NCBI GenBank assembly: GCA_027039295.1
Contig: JALWEW010000155.1
Location: 1 to 6,029, forward strand
From: Acidilobaceae archaeon
GTDB lineage: Archaea > Thermoproteota > Thermoprotei_A > Sulfolobales > Acidilobaceae
Length of the DNA: 6,029 bases
Reading direction: 5' to 3'
Shown here: in pieces, positions 1 to 5,856 of the stretch
How positions within the stretch are numbered: position 1 is the first letter of the stretch
Layout of the letters: every line of letters starts with the position of its first letter
Translations under genes and position numbers: made by a program
The notes under the pieces: model-generated
Databases searched by the model: none
Told to the model about the DNA's origin: nothing
Seen by the model: the letters and a program-made list of their open reading frames with translations, nothing else

Positions 1-755
1 TCCTTAGGGACCTCAGCTGCGTGGAGTCGCACACGCGGGTAGTCAGGGGGGAGACCATCAGAGCTGACCTAGAGTCGGAGGAGTACATTATAGACGCTCT
101 GAGGGCTGAGGGGATGGGCGGCAGGGTCGTAACCGAGGAGAGGGGCCTCGTCGAGCTGGGGGGTGAGGGGCCCACCTTCATAGTGGATCCCCTGGACGGC
201 AGCACTAACTATCGTAACTGCATCCCCTGGTCAAGCGTCTCCATAGCCGTGGCTCCGAGCGGCTCGCGGAGGCTGAGGGACGTCGTTGCCGGGGTTGTGG
301 CTCCCGTGTTCTGGGGGTCACCCCTGAGCTTCTCGAGGGGCTCGGGGTGCTATGAGGGGGCCATGCGCGTGAACCCCCTCGAAGAGCCTGCGGGCATCAT
401 ATTCGTCTACGTTGAGAGGCCCGACGCAGCCATGGCGCTGGCCGACATCACCAGGAGCCTCGGGGGCCTGAAGGTTAGGAGCCTGGGCAGCGCGGCGCTT
501 GAGCTGGCCTACACCGCCCTGGGTAGGGCTAAGGTCTTCCTCGACCTGAGGGGGAAGCTGCGTAACGTCGACGTGGCTGCCAGCCTCGGCCTCACAATCG
601 AGTGCGGGGGGAGCATCGTGGGGGAGGACGGAGAGCCCCTCGACTCCAGCCTCGAGGGCGTCGAGAGGGTGGGAACGGTGATATCCTCCCCCGAGCAGGC
701 GACGCTCAGGAGAGTCCTGGAGATACTGGGTGGTAGCAGTGGAGGGCGACCCTAG
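1..755 (+). CDS. Inositol monophosphatase / fructose-1,6-bisphosphatase family protein, 5' partial
   Basis: Mg-dependent sugar-phosphate phosphatase of the IMPase/archaeal class IV FBPase family, expected to be cytosolic. Archaeal members hydrolyse myo-inositol-1-phosphate and often fructose-1,6-bisphosphate; in hyperthermophiles this can serve inositol-based solute or lipid synthesis or gluconeogenesis, and the sequence cannot say which. Residues are numbered from the GTG at 21. All metal-site motifs are present: the Glu pair at 39-40 in VTEERG, D56 and D59 in DPLDGSTN, and D184 in NVDVAA. A typical substrate-side segment (RSLGSAALELAY) lies at 153-164. That GTG is probably not the start. 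The frame stays open to the window edge, and family members carry about 25-35 more residues before the RGETIRADLESEE segment that begins at residue 9. The gene is therefore most likely cut by the window. Its 3' end overlaps the acylphosphatase gene by 26 bases. Confidence 0.9.
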   Translation, partial: LRDLSCVESHTRVVRGETIRADLESEEYIIDALRAEGMGGRVVTEERGLVELGGEGPTFIVDPLDGSTNYRNCIPWSSVSIAVAPSGSRRLRDVVAGVVAPVFWGSPLSFSRGSGCYEGAMRVNPLEEPAGIIFVYVERPDAAMALADITRSLGGLKVRSLGSAALELAYTALGRAKVFLDLRGKLRNVDVAASLGLTIECGGSIVGEDGEPLDSSLEGVERVGTVISSPEQATLRRVLEILGGSSGGRP

Positions 756-1041
756 GGCCGAGGAGCTGGTGAGGGCCCACCTGATAGTGAGGGGTGTAGT
801 CCAGGGGGTCTTCTTCAGGGCCAACATGAAGAGGGTGGCCGACGAGCACAACGTGAGAGGGTGGGTGAGGAACCTACCCGACGGCGAGAGCGTCGAAGCC
901 ATACTGGAGGGCAGGAGAGCCGACGTCGAGAGAGTCATATGCTGGAGCCTCCGGGGCCCACGCTACGCGAGGGTGCTCGAGGCCCACGTTGAATTCCAGG
1001 ACTACAGGGGCGAGTTCAGCGACTTCAGAATACGTTACTAA
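730..1041 (+). CDS. acyP: Acylphosphatase
   Basis: Small cytosolic enzyme that hydrolyses acyl phosphates such as carbamoyl phosphate and 1,3-bisphosphoglycerate; its physiological role in archaea is unsettled. The frame gives 103 residues against about 90 usual. The phosphate-binding loop VQGVFFR ends in the catalytic Arg30, and the second signature GWVRNLPDG holds the catalytic Asn48; the C-terminus ends in the usual FRIRY strand. Three GTG starts are possible. The one at 730 has GGAG at 719-722 (7-base spacer). The one at 739 has GGTG at 729-732 (6-base spacer). The one at 769 would give the family-typical 90 residues, but its GAGGAG is only 3 bases away. The start lies inside the 3' end of the phosphatase gene, so the two are probably co-transcribed and translationally coupled. 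The family assignment is secure; the exact start is not. Confidence 0.93.
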   Translation: MVAVEGDPRAEELVRAHLIVRGVVQGVFFRANMKRVADEHNVRGWVRNLPDGESVEAILEGRRADVERVICWSLRGPRYARVLEAHVEFQDYRGEFSDFRIRY

Positions 1042-1051
1042 CGACCCCCAA

Positions 1052-1210
1052 GGCTGCAAGGTGCATCGCAGGACCGCGGGCTGCCAGCCGCTTGCAGCTG
1101 GAGCGGTGACAGCAGCAGAGGCGCCGGCGTCGGTAGCGCCGGCCCGGGCACACCACCGCCCCAGGGGGCGGCTAGCGCCGAGATCGCTCCTCACACGCCG
1201 GCGGCCAGCC
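1052..1210 (+). other. GC-rich intergenic hairpin cluster, possible structured RNA
   Basis: The gap between the acylphosphatase and the AsnC-type gene has no credible reading frame, and 1121-1210 is about 81% G+C. Four stems can be drawn. (1) 1052-1060 pairs with 1091-1099 (8 perfect pairs plus one G-U) around a 30-base loop. (2) 1123-1129 pairs with 1137-1143 (7 GC pairs, 7-base loop). (3) 1156-1161 pairs with 1166-1171 (6 pairs, loop CAGG). (4) 1170-1180 can pair with 1199-1210 with one bulge. Stems 3 and 4 touch at 1170-1171, so their ends compete. I could not match this to SRP RNA, RNase P RNA, box C/D (no C-box/D-box pair) or a clean H/ACA layout. GC-rich DNA folds easily by chance, so this is a candidate only, and its strand is a guess from the flanking genes. 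Confidence 0.3.
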
Positions 1211-1234
1211 ATACCCATGGGCTAGGGGATCCTC

Positions 1235-1241
1235 TTTAATA
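1235..1241 (+). promoter_or_regulatory. TATA-like promoter element of the AsnC-type gene
   Basis: TTTAATA stands out as the only AT-rich run in a very GC-rich gap. With the usual archaeal spacing of about 25-27 bases, transcription would begin near 1263-1266. That lies downstream of the GTG at 1256 and about 15 bases before the TTG at 1280, so it favours the shorter protein. No purine-rich BRE is obvious upstream. Confidence 0.5.
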
Positions 1242-1267
1242 GGGAGCCTCAGCGTGTGCCTGGCTGT

Positions 1268-1271
1268 GGTG
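1268..1271 (+). promoter_or_regulatory. Ribosome binding site (GGTG) supporting the TTG start at 1280
   Basis: GGTG, a core match to the archaeal anti-Shine-Dalgarno sequence, lies 8 bases before the TTG at 1280 and inside the short leader predicted from the TATA-like element. It cannot serve the GTG at 1256. Confidence 0.45.
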
Positions 1272-1279
1272 CGCGGGTC

Positions 1280-1528
1280 TTGCCCGGAGAGCAGGGCGTC
1301 ACGGCGTTCATACTAATGATTATCGAGTTGGGTATGGAGTATGACGTGGCGAGGAGGATAAAGGAGGAGATCCCAGCCGTTAAGGAGGTCCACGTTACCT
1401 ACGGCGAGTATGACATCGTCGCTAAGATAGTGGTGGGCAACCTCAAAGAGCTCGATGAGGTCGTAACTAAGATCAGGGGGATGCCGGGCGTGAAATCGAC
1501 TACGACTCTCATATCCTCAGGGAGCTAG
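1280..1528 (+). CDS. Stand-alone Lrp/AsnC ligand-binding (RAM) domain protein
   Basis: An 82-residue protein made only of the AsnC/Lrp effector-binding domain (ACT-like fold), without the N-terminal helix-turn-helix. Such proteins form oligomers that bind amino acids or similar ligands and are thought to act alone or with full-length Lrp partners; the ligand here is unknown. The whole domain is visible: first strand VTAFILM at residues 7-13, helix around EYDVARRIKEEI, the signature VTYGEYDIVAKI at 39-50, and the closing PGVKSTTTLI at 69-78. In-frame sequence upstream hits a stop at 1223, so no DNA-binding domain has been lost to a simple missed start. TTG at 1280 is preferred because of the GGTG site 8 bases upstream and the TATA spacing; the longer GTG start at 1256 adds eight residues outside the domain. 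The stop overlaps that of the convergent Pelota gene. Confidence 0.88.
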   Translation: MPGEQGVTAFILMIIELGMEYDVARRIKEEIPAVKEVHVTYGEYDIVAKIVVGNLKELDEVVTKIRGMPGVKSTTTLISSGS

Positions 1529-2607
1529 CCTGGCTCACGGGGCGGCAGTGGGAACCTCAGGATCGCTATGACGCCCCCGAGCGGCTTCAGTTTCTCCCCT
1601 ATGGGGCTCTCCGCTGGGACTATGAGTATCTCCGCTCTCCTCTTCTCAGCCTCAGCTAGGGCCTCGTCTACGGCCTCCCTGATGCTGTCCTCTATGCTGT
1701 AGAGTAGCTCGTCGGCGACGAGCACCTTGGCGGCGGCGCCGAGCCTCGCCGCCTCCAGCACGGCGTCAACACCGAAGGCCACCCGCTCCGGCTCCCTGGC
1801 GGCCACCTTCATTGCCTCCTCGAGCCACGCCTCCGCCTCGACCAGGCTGTACTCCCTGAGGGCCTCCCTTATGAGGGGCCTCCTCAGCGCCTCCCCTATA
1901 CCGGTGGTGCCGCCCATTGAGGTCGAGTCTGTGTAGACCTTCAGTGTAGAGGCCTGGAGCCTCACCTTCGAGGCGACCTCCTCCTTGAGGGGGCCGGGCC
2001 CGGCTACCACGACCACCCTGGCACCCTCGCGGCTAGCCGTCTCCACTATCAGCCTCGCCACCGTGTCCACATAGTGGCTGAGGGCCTGGTCCCTGGCTGG
2101 ATCGTCTTTTCCGGGGAGGCTCGCGGAGCCCTCGGCAACCACTCTGTAGCCGTGGAGGGCCACCACTGCTATGGCGTACTCGTCATAGTCCACAGCAGCT
2201 ACGACCGCCCTCCCACGGGGCCCCGAGGACTCGAGCCTCTCAACCACGCGCCTGCTCCACCCACCCTCCCTCTCAACGACAATGACCTGCCCGGGCGAGA
2301 CTGTCATTGCGTGGTGCTTCCCCTTGAGACCGTACTCCTCGGGACCCTCCACTATGACGCCGTATATCCTGAGCCTCCCCGTGAAGGGCTGGAACTCGAC
2401 GTACTTCACGCGCATGGTTACCGTGACGGGCTTCCTCCTCTTCGACTCGCTCCCTTTGACCGCGACGTCCCTGAGGGTCCTACCCGTGACTAGGTCGCCG
2501 GGGCGCAGGGTGTTCCTCAGGACCCAGAGGTCCTCCTCGCTCTCCGGCCTCACCTCGAGCCTCCAGCCCCTCCTGTCTAGCACTCTAATCTTCAACCCGG
2601 AAACCAC
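1525..2607 (-). CDS. pelA: Protein pelota homolog (aPelota, Dom34 family), mRNA surveillance and ribosome rescue factor
   Basis: Archaeal Pelota, a paralogue of release factor aRF1, enters the A site of stalled ribosomes with a GTPase (aEF1A in archaea) and with ABCE1 splits them. The 360 residues match the family length of about 350. Domain 1 (Sm-like, about 1-125) holds LRPGDLVTG at 34-42 and GKHHAMTVSPGQ at 96-107. Domain 2 (about 132-262) holds VVVVAGPGPLKEE at 198-210 and DSTSMGGTTGIGEAL at 227-241. Domain 3 (L7Ae-like, about 263-360) holds VAFGVDAVLEAARLGA at 276-291, VADELL at 297-302 and LGGVIAILRFPL at 343-354. No GGQ peptide-release motif is present, as expected for Pelota rather than aRF1. 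The GTG at 2607 has no good ribosome site; the TTG at 2595 gives a family-like MKIRVL N-terminus (356 residues) with GGTG 11 bases upstream. The gene follows valS by 32 bases with no promoter seen between them, so it is probably co-transcribed. Confidence 0.95.
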   Translation of the reverse strand: MVSGLKIRVLDRRGWRLEVRPESEEDLWVLRNTLRPGDLVTGRTLRDVAVKGSESKRRKPVTVTMRVKYVEFQPFTGRLRIYGVIVEGPEEYGLKGKHHAMTVSPGQVIVVEREGGWSRRVVERLESSGPRGRAVVAAVDYDEYAIAVVALHGYRVVAEGSASLPGKDDPARDQALSHYVDTVARLIVETASREGARVVVVAGPGPLKEEVASKVRLQASTLKVYTDSTSMGGTTGIGEALRRPLIREALREYSLVEAEAWLEEAMKVAAREPERVAFGVDAVLEAARLGAAAKVLVADELLYSIEDSIREAVDEALAEAEKRRAEILIVPAESPIGEKLKPLGGVIAILRFPLPPREPG

Positions 2608-2639
2608 ACCCGGAGGGATCCCGGTGCGGGTTGGGGCCC

Positions 2640-5087
2640 TTAGGCTTGGGCCTCAAGGAGGTAGGCTGCCTCGCCTAGGGCCCTCGCCCCTGGCGGGGGC
2701 TCCCTGTAGGTCCTGAAGGGCGTCTTGTGGAGATCTCGTAGCTCCTCGAGGAGGTCGCCCAGCTCCTCGGGTACCAGGATGACCGCCGATGGTATTGGCT
2801 CCTTGAACTTCACGCCGCTCCTCTTCTTGTAGCCCCATACCTCACTGTTAACCCTGGCCGCCAGCCTCGCCTTCGCTGCTAGGGCCGCCCTCTCCTGGGG
2901 GTCGGCTATGAAGGGCTTGGGCCACTCTCTCCTGTGGACTGTGCCCCCGTAGAGGCGGCGGTGTATCATGTCTGTGACGAAGGGCATCACGGGGGAGAGG
3001 GCTATGGTGAGCCTCTCCAGTATCTCGTGGAGGGTGTACCAGGCGCCCCTCTGCTCCTCCACACTGTACTTGCCGCTCCTGTTGTAGGCGCGCTCCTTGA
3101 CTATCTCAACGTAGTTACTCGCGTAGTAGTCCCAGGCGTACTCGTAGAGGGCCAGGGCTGGCTCGTAGACGTCGAGCTGGGAGTACGCCCTATCAGCCCT
3201 CTCGAGGTACTCGTCGAGTAGGGCCAGGAAGGCCCTATCCACGGGCCTGAGCCTCGACTCCTCAAGGCTGGGCCTATCGAAGCCGCTCACGAAGCGCGCT
3301 AGGTTCCAGAGCTTCGTCACGAAGCCCTTGCCCGTGCGGAGCCTGCCGTAGTCCACCCTGTAGTCATAGCCTAGCTTAGCGGCGGTTGCTGCCCAGAACC
3401 TGAAGGCGTCCGCCCCATACTCCTCTATTAGGGGCTCCGGGTCTATCACGTTGCCCAGGCTCTTATGCATGGGTCTGCCCTTGGGGTCGAGGCCCATGCC
3501 GGTTATCCGGACCCACCTGAACGCCGGCCTCGCTGTTAGCTGGTAGACCCTGAGTATGGAGTAGTAGAGCCACGTCCTTATTATGTCCTGGCCCTGGGGT
3601 CTCAGCACCCTGTCCTTTGCCTTCTCGTAGAAGGCGTGGTTCCTCCTCCACCCGGTCACGTAGAGCATGCTTATGCTCGAGTCGAACCAGGTGTCGAAGA
3701 CCCTTTTCTCGCCGACTAGGGCCTCCTTGGGGGCGCCGCATACTGGGCAGCGATCCCAGGGTGGCTCCTCCTCCCAGGGCCTGTAGTAGCGGCCGGGCTC
3801 CGGCACTAGGAGAGCCCCGCACCTAGTGCACCTCCAGAGGGGTATCTCGGTCCCATAGTAGCGGTCCCTGCTTATAGGCCAGTCCATCTTCAGGGAGTCT
3901 ATCCAGTCGTAGAGCTTCCTCCTATGCATCTCCGGCTTGAACTCCATCCTCGAGGCGATCCTCTTCACGTCATCGCGGAACTCTAGCTGCTTGAGGAACA
4001 GCTCCCTCCTATGGATTATCTGCAGGGGTGTCTTGCACCTCCAGCAGACGGGCACGGTGTGCCTTATCTTCTCCTTCTTCACTAGGAGCCCCTTCTCCTC
4101 TAGTATCCTAGCTATCTCCTCCCTCGCCTTCTCCACTGGCAGGCCAGCTATGGGGCCGGCCTCGGGGAGCATGCGGCCGTCCTCCCCTATTATGACGTGG
4201 GGCTCGAGGCCTAGCTCCATGAATAGCCTCACATCGTCCTCGTCGCCGTAGCTGCATATCATCATGAGGCCGGTGCCGAAGTTGGGGTCGACGCTTGGAT
4301 GCTCTACTATTACTACCTCGTGGCCGTAGAGCGGTGCCACCGCCTTCCTGCCAGCGAGGCCCTTGTAGCGCTCGTCCTCGGGGTTGTAGGCCAGGGCCGC
4401 GCAAGCCGCCAGAAGCTCGGGCCTTGTTGTGGCGACTACTAGGGGTTCACCCGTATCCTTGAGCGTATACTTCACGTAGTATAGGTATCCCTCCTCCTCG
4501 CGGTACTCTATCTCGGCCTCCGCGAGGGTGGTCCTACAGCGTGGGCACCACCTAACCGGCCTCTCGGCCTCGTAGATGAGGCCCTTCTTGAATAGGTCTA
4601 TGAATGTCGCCTGGGTGAGCTTCCTGTACTCGGGGCTGTCGGTGCCGTTTCTCCAGTAGTCGAAGCTGCACCCCATCCTCCTCCAGACGCGGACTATCTC
4701 TGCCTCGGCCTTGTCGAGGAAGCTCCTGCACAGCTCTAGGAACCTCCTGCGGCCCTCGGGGGTGCTGGCCATCTCGTGGGCGCTTATCCCGTAGGTCTTC
4801 TCAACCTGGACCTCGACGGGGAGCCCATTCCTGTCAGCGTAGAATGGGACTACGACATTGTAGCCCTTCAACCTGAAGTACCTGGCTATCATGTCTATCT
4901 GAGCATAGTGCGCCGCTCCCCCGGCGTGCCACTTGCCGCTGGCGTAGGGGGGCGGCGTGTCTATGACTACAACCTCGCGGGGGTCACTGGGATCCATGAC
5001 GCTCTTGTGGAGGCCCTCCTCCTCCCAGAGCTTGTAGAGTTGCTCCTCCCACTCTATCCTCCACGTCTTCTCCTTTATCCTCGGCAA
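2640..5087 (-). CDS. valS: Valyl-tRNA synthetase
   Basis: Class I synthetase that charges tRNA-Val and edits mischarged threonine. Residues are numbered from the longest frame (ATG at 5132, 830 aa). The ATP-site segment TPPPYASGKWHAGG is at 59-72, with HAGG in place of HIGH. Zinc-type CxxC pairs occur at 196-199, 363-366, 435-438 and 462-465. The CP1 editing domain (about 195-350) has VATTRPELL at 233-241 and the CSYGDEDDV segment at 293-301. DTWFDSS is at 480-486. The second signature is PMHKSLGN at 554-561 in place of KMSKSLGN. An alpha-helical anticodon-binding domain starts near KLWNLARFV at 607-615. The bacterial-type C-terminal coiled coil is absent, as in other short archaeal forms. 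TTG at 5087 (815 aa) is preferred: GGTG lies 7 bases upstream, and the ATG at 5132 sits at the inferred TATA element. GTG at 5108 could serve a leaderless transcript. Pelota follows on the same strand. Confidence 0.96.
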   Translation of the reverse strand: MPRIKEKTWRIEWEEQLYKLWEEEGLHKSVMDPSDPREVVVIDTPPPYASGKWHAGGAAHYAQIDMIARYFRLKGYNVVVPFYADRNGLPVEVQVEKTYGISAHEMASTPEGRRRFLELCRSFLDKAEAEIVRVWRRMGCSFDYWRNGTDSPEYRKLTQATFIDLFKKGLIYEAERPVRWCPRCRTTLAEAEIEYREEEGYLYYVKYTLKDTGEPLVVATTRPELLAACAALAYNPEDERYKGLAGRKAVAPLYGHEVVIVEHPSVDPNFGTGLMMICSYGDEDDVRLFMELGLEPHVIIGEDGRMLPEAGPIAGLPVEKAREEIARILEEKGLLVKKEKIRHTVPVCWRCKTPLQIIHRRELFLKQLEFRDDVKRIASRMEFKPEMHRRKLYDWIDSLKMDWPISRDRYYGTEIPLWRCTRCGALLVPEPGRYYRPWEEEPPWDRCPVCGAPKEALVGEKRVFDTWFDSSISMLYVTGWRRNHAFYEKAKDRVLRPQGQDIIRTWLYYSILRVYQLTARPAFRWVRITGMGLDPKGRPMHKSLGNVIDPEPLIEEYGADAFRFWAATAAKLGYDYRVDYGRLRTGKGFVTKLWNLARFVSGFDRPSLEESRLRPVDRAFLALLDEYLERADRAYSQLDVYEPALALYEYAWDYYASNYVEIVKERAYNRSGKYSVEEQRGAWYTLHEILERLTIALSPVMPFVTDMIHRRLYGGTVHRREWPKPFIADPQERAALAAKARLAARVNSEVWGYKKRSGVKFKEPIPSAVILVPEELGDLLEELRDLHKTPFRTYREPPPGARALGEAAYLLEAQA

Positions 5088-5094
5088 GCCCCCG

Positions 5095-5098
5095 CACC
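5095..5098 (-). promoter_or_regulatory. Ribosome binding site (GGTG) supporting the TTG start of valS
   Basis: On the minus strand GGTG ends 7 bases before the TTG at 5087, within the leader of about 20 bases predicted from the TATA-like element at 5131-5137. The same GGTG-plus-TTG arrangement is seen for the AsnC-type gene. Confidence 0.5.
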
Positions 5099-5130
5099 AG
5101 CCGCGCACGAGCGTGCGGTGTGAGGCCACC

Positions 5131-5137
5131 ATTTAAG
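5131..5137. promoter_or_regulatory. Shared TATA-like element between valS and the divergent membrane-protein gene
   Basis: ATTTAAG (CTTAAAT on the other strand) is the only AT-rich run between the two genes, and its TTTAA/TTAAA core reads as TATA-like both ways. Counting 25-27 bases out from its centre puts transcript starts near 5107-5110 leftwards, just before the TTG of valS at 5087, and near 5159-5161 rightwards, just before GTG codons at 5162 and 5171. Neither flank has an obvious BRE, so its strength in each direction is unknown. Using one element for both genes is an inference. Confidence 0.45.
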
Positions 5138-5158
5138 CCTGGAAGCCGCGGGGACGGT

Positions 5159-5164
5159 GAGGTG
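5159..5164 (+). promoter_or_regulatory. Ribosome binding site (GAGGTG) supporting the GTG start at 5171
   Basis: GAGGTG is a six-base match to the anti-Shine-Dalgarno sequence and ends 6 bases before GTG 5171. A second partial match, GGTGA at 5156-5160, precedes it. If transcription starts near 5160 the site would sit at the very 5' end, so a leaderless start at GTG 5162 remains possible. Confidence 0.45.
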
Positions 5165-5170
5165 CCCCTG

Positions 5171-5665
5171 GTGGAGGCCGAGGAGCCCTCTGAGGAGGGT
5201 GCACCGCGTGAGTCCAGCGAGACAGCCGGGGAGGCTGAGGAGGGTCCCTGCTGGCTGCCAGGGCCTTACTGGGGCCTAAGCGCTGGCTCGGCACTGCTGC
5301 TCCTCCTACTGGGCGCTTCGCTGGGCATAGGTAGGCTCTGGACGGCCACCTCTATTTCGGTAGTGATTGCAATCGTCGCACTTGTTATACTCTGGGATAG
5401 CCCGACCGCGCGCTTCCCATTCACCGCCCTCCTCATAGGCTTAGACGCTGGAGCCCTGGCGGCCGCCGGGCACGTGAGGCTCGTCGCGCCACCACTCTTC
5501 GTCGAGGCAGACAGGATGGGATCCAGCCTAGCGATCGACCCAGCAGCGCTAGCTGTCATAGTAGACGTAGTCTCGCGCTACAGACTATGCCGCTCACAGG
5601 GGCCCCGGCAAAGAAATAAAACCCCTCCCCCCGAGACGGAGTCCAATGGTGCCGCGGTAGTATAG
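5171..5665 (+). CDS. Hypothetical membrane protein with acidic N-terminal tail
   Basis: I do not recognise the family. From GTG 5171 the product is 164 residues. A Glu-rich tail of about 30 residues is followed by hydrophobic segments at about residues 35-54 (rich in Leu), 58-75 and 82-101, with a weaker fourth at about 121-137. A basic stretch follows (SRYRLCRSQGPRQR), then a polar Pro/Glu tail. This pattern suggests a small integral membrane protein with an acidic tail; its orientation is not certain. Codon use (AGG, ATA, CTC) fits the neighbours, although the second half is somewhat richer in A+T. Other starts are GTG 5162 and GTG 5120; the latter precedes the TATA-like element and would overlap the longest valS frame. 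The last residues are encoded by the promoter and first 15 bases of the tRNA-Glu gene, so the tail is probably not conserved. It could be a lineage-specific protein, and a chance frame is not fully excluded. Confidence 0.6.
   Translation: MEAEEPSEEGAPRESSETAGEAEEGPCWLPGPYWGLSAGSALLLLLLGASLGIGRLWTATSISVVIAIVALVILWDSPTARFPFTALLIGLDAGALAAAGHVRLVAPPLFVEADRMGSSLAIDPAALAVIVDVVSRYRLCRSQGPRQRNKTPPPETESNGAAVV
5610..5621 (+). promoter_or_regulatory. Promoter element (BRE/TATA-like) of the tRNA-Glu gene
   Basis: An A-rich run, AAAGAAATAAAA, in otherwise GC-rich DNA. Its AATAAAA part is centred near 5617-5618, so transcription would start near 5643-5645, about 6-8 bases before the mature tRNA 5' end, which is typical of archaeal tRNA genes. 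The element lies inside the 3' end of the membrane-protein reading frame. Confidence 0.6.
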
Positions 5666-5728
5666 CCCGGCCCAGTATGCGGGCCTCTCGAGCCCGTGAC
5701 CCGGGTTCAAATCCCGGCCGCGGCACCA
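5651..5728 (+). tRNA. tRNA-Glu (anticodon CTC), intronless, CCA encoded
   Basis: A full cloverleaf folds. The acceptor stem 5651-5657 pairs with 5718-5724 in seven perfect pairs. The D arm spans 5660-5678 with GG at 5669-5670. The anticodon stem 5680-5684 pairs with 5692-5696 (five perfect pairs), enclosing loop CTCTCGA with anticodon CTC at 5687-5689, which reads GAG (Glu). The variable loop has four bases, and the T stem 5701-5705 pairs with 5713-5717 around TTCAAAT. The discriminator is A5725, followed by encoded CCA at 5726-5728. U11-A24, U13-G22 with A46, and the missing base 47 agree with known glutamate tRNA identity features. There is no intron at the usual 37/38 site. A second Glu tRNA (TTC anticodon) would be expected elsewhere. 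The gene converges on the minus-strand gene at the right edge. Confidence 0.97.
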
Positions 5729-5770
5729 CCTGCGCGGGGTCACACCACTAAGCCAGCGCCGCCTCCTCCC

Positions 5771-5785
5771 CAGGTGCCCGACCTG
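5771..5785. other. Small inverted repeat downstream of tRNA-Glu
   Basis: CAGGT (5771-5775) and ACCTG (5781-5785) form a five-pair stem with a five-base loop in the 128-base gap between the tRNA and the convergent gene. No T-run follows on either strand, so it is not a clear terminator. I see no gene or other element in the rest of 5729-5856. Confidence 0.25.
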
Positions 5786-5856
5786 ACGTCCATGCCTCCT
5801 AGGGCGTCTAACTGGCAGGCTAGAGGCGACTAACGTCGATAGAAGGCTCCTAATGT

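Noticed and set aside
874..1218. Minus-strand frame opposite acyP and the GC-rich gap
   Set aside because: Composition is Ala/Arg/Gly-biased shadow coding, and half of it is antisense to the clear acylphosphatase.
989..1225. Plus-strand 78-codon frame overlapping the end of acyP
   Set aside because: Ala/Arg/Pro-rich low-information product with no motif; better explained as non-coding GC-rich DNA.
1256..1528. AsnC-type gene as a truncated full-length Lrp regulator
   Set aside because: An in-frame stop at 1223 and no helix-turn-helix-like sequence upstream; stand-alone domains of this size are a normal archaeal family.
4255..4266. Minus-strand ATGATGA resembling a box C motif of a C/D sRNA
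   Set aside because: It is a Met-Met-Ile stretch inside the valS editing domain, and no CTGA D-box lies at suitable spacing.
5266..5559. Minus-strand 97-codon frame opposite the membrane protein
   Set aside because: Ala/Ser-rich mirror of hydrophobic codons on the plus strand, with no motif or ribosome site.
5651..5728. tRNA-Glu as an integration site for a mobile element
   Set aside because: No second copy of the tRNA 3' end and no integrase-like gene in the window.
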